Of a DNA stretch of 64,000 bases, positions 59,901-64,000 are shown in pieces (position 1 is the stretch's first letter; the number at the start of each line of letters is the position of its first letter). Made by a program: the position numbers and the translations under genes. Under the pieces are notes generated by a model that saw only the letters and a program-made list of their open reading frames with translations, was not told the DNA's origin and made no database searches. The stretch covers positions 1,665,654 to 1,729,653 of the forward strand of contig NZ_CP036266.1 of the NCBI RefSeq assembly GCF_007744075.1, given 5' to 3'. Source of the DNA: Gimesia chilikensis. Lineage in GTDB: Bacteria; Planctomycetota; Planctomycetia; Planctomycetales; Planctomycetaceae.

Positions 59901-62900
59901 TTATGGAGACGTCGAGATTGCCGATCTGCAGAGTGCAGGCGGTCGAGTCGTGGTGATTAGTGTTGGAGGCGGTGTTGTGGATAATACCACCAGCCCGAGT
60001 GAAGCACCATTGATTACCGCAAGTGAAGTTGCATTCCAGGCCGCGGGTAGTGTTGGCGGTGCGGGAGATGCGGATATCGACACCGCAGTAGGCACTCTGT
60101 CTGCCAGTGTTACCTCGGGCGACGTTGTGATCAGCAACACAGGGGCTTTGATCATCGGCGATGTGATTCCCTTGTCAGGCGTATTGGCCACGAATGGTTC
60201 AGTAACCGTTTCCGCCTCCAGCCCACTGACCGTTGCCAGCAATGTTTCAGCTTCGGGTACCGTCACGCTGACCTCTACTGATACTGCAGGCCCCGGTGAT
60301 GATCTGACGATCAACGCTGGTGTGACCGTTCAGTCAACGGGCGCTGATGTGGTTCTGAACTCTGGTGATGACTTCCTGCTGTCACTGACAGGCGAAGTGA
60401 TTGCCGCGACCACGATCACAATCAATATCGACCCGATTACTGATGGTGCCGGAGCTACCGTTGATCTGCTGGGCAATGTCAACGCGACGCAGACCACCAT
60501 TAACGGTGGAGACGACAGCGATATCTTTAATATCCTGCCGACCGTTGATTCACCGATCACCGTGAATGGCGGTGATCCGACTCTGCCTGGTCCCGGTGAT
60601 GTGCTCAACCTCGATTTCAGTGGCCTGGCCGCTGCCCCGGCTTTGACATTAGGTGGAGACCCGGGTTCAGGACAGTTCAGCTTCCTGGCTCCCGATACCG
60701 AACAGGCTGTGAACTACACCAGCATTGAAGACGTCAACACCAACGGCAGTGGTGCCTACCACCTGGTGCTGGACATGTTCTTCTCCGGCTTCGAAGACGC
60801 TTCCGACGACACGATCGACGTTGGTCTGGATGCTGGCGGCACGAACCTGCTGATTGATATCAATGGCAGCAACTTCTTTACCGGTAACGATGCGGATATT
60901 CTGTCCTTCACCGTACTGGGGTCGGCTGACGACGATACGTTGAATATCAACGAAACCGCAGGCGGTCTGCCGATGTTTACAACAGCCGCACCAGGCGGTA
61001 TCCCCAGTTCCAACGGGGCACACCTGAACCTGGCTGCGGAAACATTCCTGGAAGACGAGTTCAATCCCAACACCTACGATGTGAACGACATCACGATTCA
61101 CTACGACGGTAAGAACGGAACCGACGCGATCAACGTGAACTTCATCACCGATCACAATGCCGGTTACTTCTCGGATGTAGAGGATGGCCTGGGCAGCGGC
61201 AATATCGTGTCGGCCACCACTGTCGGCACTGACATTGACCTGGGGCTCTCCTTCGGCAACGTCGAAGGGGTCGGGTTCTCGGGTGCAGCGAACGGCGGCC
61301 TGCGGGTCGACGCTTCTTCGACTCCTGCAACCACCGGCCTGAACATCAACGATGCCGGTGGTGCCGGTGACGGTGTCTCCCAGATCACCGGGAACGGTGG
61401 TTTCACCGCTCTGGTGTTCGAAGGCTTCAACGACCTGCAGGTCGTTTCGGGAACCGGTGCGGAACTGATTGACCTGATCGCCCTGGACTCGGCAACGACA
61501 CTGACCAGCATCGAACTGGATGCCGACGACGTGTTCGCTGCTGACGACGTATCCAACGATACCATCCGTGTCCGCAGCACACCCGCGGGTGTCACCAGCG
61601 TCAGCCTGCTGGGCGGCCTGGGCGACGATCTGTTCCAGATCTTTGATGCCGGAAGCACAGTGGACAACATCTTCGCGGCCCTGGATGTGGATGGTGAAGG
61701 CGGAAACGACACGCTGAATATCGTCGATAGCGGTGACGTCACCGGTGACACGTTCGAAGTTACTTCGACAACCATCGACGGAATCTCCAGCTCTGCCGGT
61801 ACTGATGTGACTTATGCCAACATCGACGATCTGAACATCACCGGCACCGACGGCGACGACACGATCAACGTCAACCTGGGACTGCAGGAAGATCTGAACA
61901 CCGTCACGATCAACGGTGCGGGCGGTGATGACGACTTCAACCTGCAGAACAGCACCCCGGTCGGCGTGAATACACTCCTCAACGGGCAGGCCGGCAACGA
62001 TGAATTCATCTTCGACAGCAACTATGTTCTGCGGGGCTTCATCAACGGGGGTGGGGACGTCGATACCATCGACTACACCACGTACTCGAACGCCGTGCAC
62101 GTGCAGCTGGCCGGCCTGGGCAGCCTGGACGGATTCCAGGGCTACGAGCTCAACGGCAGTATCCTGGGCACCGGTGGTGGTGGAACCGGCTTTGACAACA
62201 TCAACGACCTGGTCGGCTCAGCCAACAGCGACACGCTGGAAGGCCCGAACCTGAATAACTACTGGGGCGTGACTTCGACCGATGAAGGTTTCATTATCGC
62301 CGAACGGAACAACCTGACTATCGGCCGACCGACGATCGCCGGCGATGCGATTGCGACTCCACCGGAAGAGCGTCTGGACTTCACCGACTTCCAGAACCTG
62401 ATCGGGGGGACCCAGGACGACCGCTTCGACCTCAGTGACGGCGCCGGTCTGACCGGTACCCTCGACGGGGACACCGGTAACGACAGCCTGGACTATCGGG
62501 ACTACACCACGGGTGTGACCGTCGACCTGTTCGCCGGCACTGCCACCAACATCGGCGGCGGTCTGGTAGCCGGCACCGGTGGTGGCGATGACGACAACAG
62601 CATCGAAAACGTCTTCGGCGGTGATGGCAACGACAATATCACCGGCGACAACGATCACAACATCCTGGGTGACGGTCTGGGGAGCGACAACCTGGACGGC
62701 GGCGGTTACGGCGTCGGCAGCGGTAACGGCGGCAATGACGTCTTCCTGATGGAACCGGGGGCCGGCGGCAGTGCCGACGTGATCACCGACATCCACGGCA
62801 ATGACACGGTCGACTTCCGCTTCGCCAGTGCAGGCATTGTCTTCGATGTGGATATCATCAACACCCCGCAGGACGTCTTCGGGGGGAACACGGTCGAGCT

Positions 62901-64000
62901 GCGTCAGCTGCAGCCCGAACAGCCGGACACGAACCCCAGCTTCATGGAAAACGTGGTCGGCAGTGAGTTCGATGACTACATCTTCATCGATCCGCTCTCG
63001 CAGGACGGCAACTTCCCGATCGACGGACCACCGGTCCTGCGTTCGGCCGACGGACGGGGGGGATATGACATCCTGGACTTCGACGCCAAGGGACAGGCCG
63101 TGATCGACACCGGTTACTCCCTGACGGCCGACGGTGTGGGCACGGTGCAGTACCTCAACTTCGAAGAAGTGACCCCGTTTGAAGACAACCCGGCCACAAT
63201 CGTCGACAACGGCGACCTGGGCTTCTCGCTGAGCGGGGACTGGCCTTACCATCCGGCGGGCACCGCAGCGATCACCACGGGCGTTGGCTATGAAGACGAC
63301 ATTCACACCGTGCAGTCGCAGCTGGTGGATCCGGCACACTACGGTGATGCCGCCGCCTTCTGGGAATTCTACGGTCTGACCCCGGGCGTCTACCGGGTCT
63401 CGGTCACCTGGCCGGCTTCGGAGAATCCATTTGTGATTCCGCAGATGGCCAGCGATGCACCGTTTACCGTCTTCGACGGATCCCGCAACGACATTGCCAC
63501 CACGGCGGTTGACCTGGGGACCTTCGATCTGAATCAGCAGATCGCTCCCGACGACTTCCAGGCCGACGGTGCTCTCTGGGAAGACCTGGGAACGTTCACC
63601 ATTAACAGCCGGACGCTGACCGTGATGCTGACCAACCTGGCCAACGGCCTGATCACTGCCGATGCAGTCCGCATCGAGCGGGTCTCCGCTGGTCCGGAAG
63701 TTCAGCTGACCGACGTGACCGACGCTCCGGCCCCGCCGAGCATCCTGGTCGACGGTCATCCGGGCGGCATCGACTTCGGGACCACCGAACTGTTGACCGA
63801 CCTGACGCGGACCTTCGAGATCACCAACAGCGGTTCCGCTGCTCTGGACATCAGCAACATTGTGATTCCTGCCGGATTCACGACCACGCTGACCGCACAG
63901 AGTGTGGCCGCCGGCGATACGATCAGCTTCGAGATCACGATGGACTCCAACTCCTTCGGCGACCGTTCGGGCCTGTTCTCGTTCGACACCAACGACGTGG
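50923..64000 (+). CDS. Giant extracellular beta-helix/RTX-like surface protein (3' end beyond window)
   Basis: One frame of at least 4,359 codons, open to the right edge. GGAG lies about ten bases before the ATG at 50923. The N-terminus is basic and contains AEVLEDRTLL, a variant of the LEPR-XLL motif of giant planctomycete surface proteins; there is no classical signal peptide. Regions in order: right-handed beta-helix blocks with GNWWG-type ends (about 1-800, 1270-1800 and 1800-2150 of the protein), YPEGHEFTNFL modules, a long filamentous beta-rich stretch (about 2500-3200) with repeated LTINGG and GNDDxLTI patterns, a Ca-binding-like GGDGNDNITGDNDHNIL block near 3900, a Golvesin-type domain (DNGDLGFSLSGDWPY to ITADAVRIERV, about 4080-4240) and a choice-of-anchor/DUF1573-like domain at the end. 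It is probably secreted and acts in adhesion or as a cell-surface layer (inference). Confidence 0.85.
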   Translation, partial: MLLTNWLTTLTSRIKKRPTFRSRDRRAIRRRWQTATQNQITTAEVLEDRTLLTTFFVDDDYTGMSFNDPITDIDPVTAGDQAGNFGIDVFATIQGAVNAAAAGDTIYVSAGTYSEDVIVNTSVFIQGANSGIAAGVDPGVRGLESELTGGFRLFANDVVIDGFKIIDGTGPAGIGSKSAVFMASGTTGHTIENSILEGPGTGVESRGVLTTFNGNNDNITIQNNEIYNWRAGIHNQGNSNVDIFGNNIHDVVAGVANDYVTDVSIEGNAFSNSLEGIGVFNNTSNGIPDVAAHNNFFDSSTLTNPIAHYGGDTVDASGNWWGSMDETTIANSMKSDGVDGDASKVDFTSFLNNGTDTDGLTAGFQGDFSTLNVTTLGAQTGSAGRIQEAIDSVNSGGMVNILAGTFNENVNVDKSVTLDGAGIGSTLVGGSGNIFTVTADNVLFQDMTLQDAAQGIRVDSVVDNLQIDNLSFEGILSGAYGIEIHNSAVLTNLSVVNSFFSGTGGTGIRMASTAVADGIHVNNTEFDGLKNAINEASNNTVAGGHLRDLQVTNSTFQNISDVSIYAEDLRDSNISGNEFFGNPAGNGERDIVLNNKYSANGMAFGNIQITNNSFSNSDRPAIQLDSRAEALVGGVTISGNSFDSDISTLTYSWTRIDVNLNSSYTHAPVAITDNSITFTGNSSAGSTGTSAISLSGGSDAITISGNTLTDNTTLGGYSTTGIAIITDNSFSGAISSTAVIDISNNFIDGFDTAVLVYDSLAADFGGLTAGAQINFNNNSVTGSTANIASGAGAAVNASNNWWGSNVEATVASLIAGNVDFTSYLDNGTDTDAGTAGFQGDFNVVNVTALGEQTGPLSRIQEAIEALNPGGTINIASGTYAGNVDATATGIDKSVKLVPGSSPGQVVIAGDLKLDGNDIVDVEVNGTIAGTEYDQFIVNGDLALGGATLNLIDGFDPADGDRFTLIQNNGINPVSGTFFDYPEGHEFTNFLGSGLNAYLTYVGGDGNDVVILMEDSTPEVTLPVNGTTDNYSLEIDGTNVVIRDVATGDLISSIPLDSLEGTLIINGEAGVDDKLTIDMTGIDETTDLQVIFNGGTGGHDTLELVNGNLNSIEFRYVDPSTGSIRLNGSGSDFISYTGLEPVTSTVNATNVTLTYTGGAEIIDISDLGGGQTRVDSSLGEMTDFINPTGTLTINAGTGADTININSLAAGYSANIIINGDGAADEINVDASISLAAGKTIQFNAEVVELTGDVTADAITGTATTVNITGSAGGAEIQDAIDLAASGATINVAAGTYAEDVIVDRSVILQGANAGIAGNGVRGAESLIDPSSPFGIEVRADDVTIDGFEITGLNRDGINVRPTNSGPGVSTRGNIVIQNNYIHETFVPGNQINGIVFGEKVGGGPDSTDAATISFVTIADNLIDVTDDNTARGIVMTGQFASIHYDNFDITGNVIQAKNNGLFFAENPAIYTAAGIEILDNTFESPGSTGINAGNLDSTSKVNGNTFINNASGAALNFAEPGGEVLNNIFENNTNVGLYFFDDTYFPQSSENPTVTGNTFTNNGRQVGGEAPAVDLDAIQNNNSLDGNVKVSSNNNLYGHIQDAIDDALPGDVVTVVLNVTYTENVDVNQAVTLMGEATVDGSVTASVAGATIAPGFSPGTFTSTDLILTAGSSLNVEIDGLSGAGVTGGHDQYVTTGNVNLGGATLDTTGSDIVGATLGDTFEIIDVGGTLTGTFAGLDNGDSVLVNGQTFRIFYNGGDGNDVVLTFLPPVPITYVDTAFTGVNGTFITDADPNQGGDQNAVIGVNAFNTIQGGIDGVVAAGTVIVNAGTYVENITLSKQVDLLGVQAGVDARGRGGTLDDSLSSIIAPASGTGLDLQSGSAGSTIDGFTFSGGTTGIVSTTGLIDDLQILNNQFVGFTGSGVFLNNSGDDITVHQNVIDGTSQAGGGGIFHLDQDTFDGFHFTSNWVLNGDTGFFVDGTRNVSSSANRDPLFEDNLFDGNGAGANFGRFGVENAVVQNNVFSNNAFDGLQGGIQNSLITSNTFDTNARAGLRLTGFGGTGDSTRGAQGNIVEENIFLNNGAGMSGAGYGDVRLDDQYDGTISTNAFFNNSFGSTVAVFNNETSGEVVDFSGNWWATNDDDAVVLKLDGAGAGAVDFTSFLDDGTDQNVGLAGFQGDFSTLNVTSLGSQTGLAGRIQEAIANVTAGGTVNILSGTYAGNVDATGTGINKNVTLAPGNSPGQVVINGDLILNGDDFLDIEINGTTAGSGYDQFIVNGAVVLNSAALNLTNTYTPVDGDKFTLIDNDAADGITGAFVGYPEGHEFTNFLGSGLNAYLTYVGGDGNDVVIHMVDSTPEITVPDNDMADQYTLRIVGGNFVLSETVSGTIISTFPVAAINGPLVILGENDEDDTLTIDLDTIDHTTDIQIEFRGGTGGNDSLILERTGAINSVEHVFTSASDGSIFLDGEAAATITYTGLEPIIDTITATNRIFSYTGAAETITLADDGDAGDGESQINSTLGESVNFVHPTGTLTINTEVAGGSGADTVIVNAVDSTFTANLTVNAGNDDTLTIAGPTNIGSGNADLNAGQVNVNGTFTTSGTVDVDANDQITFAAAGIIDATANTIDLTAGNNIQLGQITTSGDVTVTATAGAISDANAGNNNITANQATLTAGTGAGVGDALETALGFLEGNISGGLELAELNGITIGNTGGINGLTVSGNTTITAGAGLVVNENLAVTGGALQLSNASGNFDVGFGAVISNDGSNLIQIDSAGLIVMTDTGTQITSSGDGTIDLDAAVHVLLTNVNTSGEVQVTAAGGQIFDNIAAEAAVITADRVALRAATGIGDVGTGDIDLAINTMAADTTAGDIYLQEPSAATVGTVDGLNGITAAGNISLSIGGTLNINQKIEATGAASIIQANVQGDINVNSTVQTNGGGINLYADDNLALGATSLVDTTTAELVRLFADFNNDSSGGFTQDEGSLVNARGGDLVARAYGDVEIADLQSAGGRVVVISVGGGVVDNTTSPSEAPLITASEVAFQAAGSVGGAGDADIDTAVGTLSASVTSGDVVISNTGALIIGDVIPLSGVLATNGSVTVSASSPLTVASNVSASGTVTLTSTDTAGPGDDLTINAGVTVQSTGADVVLNSGDDFLLSLTGEVIAATTITINIDPITDGAGATVDLLGNVNATQTTINGGDDSDIFNILPTVDSPITVNGGDPTLPGPGDVLNLDFSGLAAAPALTLGGDPGSGQFSFLAPDTEQAVNYTSIEDVNTNGSGAYHLVLDMFFSGFEDASDDTIDVGLDAGGTNLLIDINGSNFFTGNDADILSFTVLGSADDDTLNINETAGGLPMFTTAAPGGIPSSNGAHLNLAAETFLEDEFNPNTYDVNDITIHYDGKNGTDAINVNFITDHNAGYFSDVEDGLGSGNIVSATTVGTDIDLGLSFGNVEGVGFSGAANGGLRVDASSTPATTGLNINDAGGAGDGVSQITGNGGFTALVFEGFNDLQVVSGTGAELIDLIALDSATTLTSIELDADDVFAADDVSNDTIRVRSTPAGVTSVSLLGGLGDDLFQIFDAGSTVDNIFAALDVDGEGGNDTLNIVDSGDVTGDTFEVTSTTIDGISSSAGTDVTYANIDDLNITGTDGDDTINVNLGLQEDLNTVTINGAGGDDDFNLQNSTPVGVNTLLNGQAGNDEFIFDSNYVLRGFINGGGDVDTIDYTTYSNAVHVQLAGLGSLDGFQGYELNGSILGTGGGGTGFDNINDLVGSANSDTLEGPNLNNYWGVTSTDEGFIIAERNNLTIGRPTIAGDAIATPPEERLDFTDFQNLIGGTQDDRFDLSDGAGLTGTLDGDTGNDSLDYRDYTTGVTVDLFAGTATNIGGGLVAGTGGGDDDNSIENVFGGDGNDNITGDNDHNILGDGLGSDNLDGGGYGVGSGNGGNDVFLMEPGAGGSADVITDIHGNDTVDFRFASAGIVFDVDIINTPQDVFGGNTVELRQLQPEQPDTNPSFMENVVGSEFDDYIFIDPLSQDGNFPIDGPPVLRSADGRGGYDILDFDAKGQAVIDTGYSLTADGVGTVQYLNFEEVTPFEDNPATIVDNGDLGFSLSGDWPYHPAGTAAITTGVGYEDDIHTVQSQLVDPAHYGDAAAFWEFYGLTPGVYRVSVTWPASENPFVIPQMASDAPFTVFDGSRNDIATTAVDLGTFDLNQQIAPDDFQADGALWEDLGTFTINSRTLTVMLTNLANGLITADAVRIERVSAGPEVQLTDVTDAPAPPSILVDGHPGGIDFGTTELLTDLTRTFEITNSGSAALDISNIVIPAGFTTTLTAQSVAAGDTISFEITMDSNSFGDRSGLFSFDTNDV
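51955..52140 (+). repeat. Internal repeat of the giant gene, partial copy
   Basis: It encodes VDFTSFLNNGTDTDGLTAGF followed by QGDFSTLNV and a beta-helix start (RIQEAIDSV). Long runs of identical bases, for example the 35 bases from GGTTTTCAGGG to CAATGTCAC, are shared with the copy at 57382. Confidence 0.8.
53374..54522 (+). repeat. Internal repeat of the giant gene, full copy 1
   Basis: About 1.15 kb encoding VDFTSYLDNGTDTDAGTAGF, a beta-helix start, YDQFIVNG, the block YPEGHEFTNFLGSG (53860-53952), YTGLEP and TGTLTIN. The same order recurs at 57382, with an identical 31-residue block beginning YPEGHEF. Confidence 0.8.
57382..58554 (+). repeat. Internal repeat of the giant gene, full copy 2
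   Basis: About 1.17 kb with the same module order as the copy at 53374. The YPEGHEF block (57868-57960) is protein-identical to the other copy but differs at many third codon positions, so the repeats are not very recent as a whole, while parts of the front edge match the 51955 copy base for base. Confidence 0.8.

Noticed and set aside
60667..63759. Two long minus-strand frames (477 and 513 codons)
   Set aside because: Both mirror the giant gene in its GC-rich part, where antisense stops are rare; no ribosome-binding site or domain is seen.

Overview
The window comes from a planctomycete, most probably Gimesia or a close relative in Planctomycetaceae. The evidence is the family mix: two DUF1559 proteins with prepilin-type N-termini, a DUF1501 plus DUF1549/DUF1553 pair with CxxCH motifs, a PVC-type haem-binding dehydrogenase fused to cytochrome c, a DUF1080 protein, a FecR/LamG protein overlapping an ECF sigma factor, a formylglycine-type sulfatase, and a giant surface protein with a VLEDRTLL-like N-terminus. 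The genus is inferred from gene style only. Genes are on both strands, mostly singly or in pairs. I saw no mobile element, CRISPR array, rRNA or prophage.

Layout. 0-8.5 kb: an M14-like peptidase; a GntR/LacI-type regulator divergent from a beta-propeller glycosidase-like protein, with a perfect inverted repeat over both promoters; a Gfo/Idh oxidoreductase plus SDR pair; an NptA-type phosphate transporter. 8.5-12.3 kb, minus strand: sigma factor, FecR/LamG protein, DUF1559 protein, lipoprotein. 12.5-25.1 kb: a GNAT enzyme, then a catabolic-looking block: DUF1549 and DUF1501 proteins (minus), DUF1080 protein, PVC dehydrogenase-cytochrome and CehA-type PHP hydrolase (plus), and a convergent sialidase-like protein. 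25.4-32.3 kb: a CAT-anticodon tRNA, a Pmp3-type membrane peptide, a FemAB/BioF2-like acyltransferase, MsrA, an acyltransferase-3, ferrochelatase and a second DUF1559 protein. 32.3-34.3 kb, minus strand: a cold-shock-like cluster of DEAD-box helicase, a 55-residue basic protein and CspA. 34.9-45.5 kb, envelope functions: sterol-desaturase-like hydroxylase, an isolated FlgI-domain protein, a GT39-like transferase plus AsmA-like protein, and TadE/TadE/TadG pseudopilin proteins. 45.8-50.4 kb: sulfatase, MtfA-type peptidase, TPR lipoprotein, small lipoprotein. 50.9-64 kb: one giant open frame of at least 4,359 codons that runs off the right edge.

Most notable: the basic protein at 32691..32858 has a strong ribosome-binding site but no ATG, GTG or TTG start, so it appears to start at ATC or ATT, and the helicase upstream starts at TTG. 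Other points of interest are the isolated FlgI-domain protein, the internal duplications and base-composition change in the giant gene, the operator over the divergent promoters, and a GC-rich, possibly structured element at 34.4-34.7 kb.
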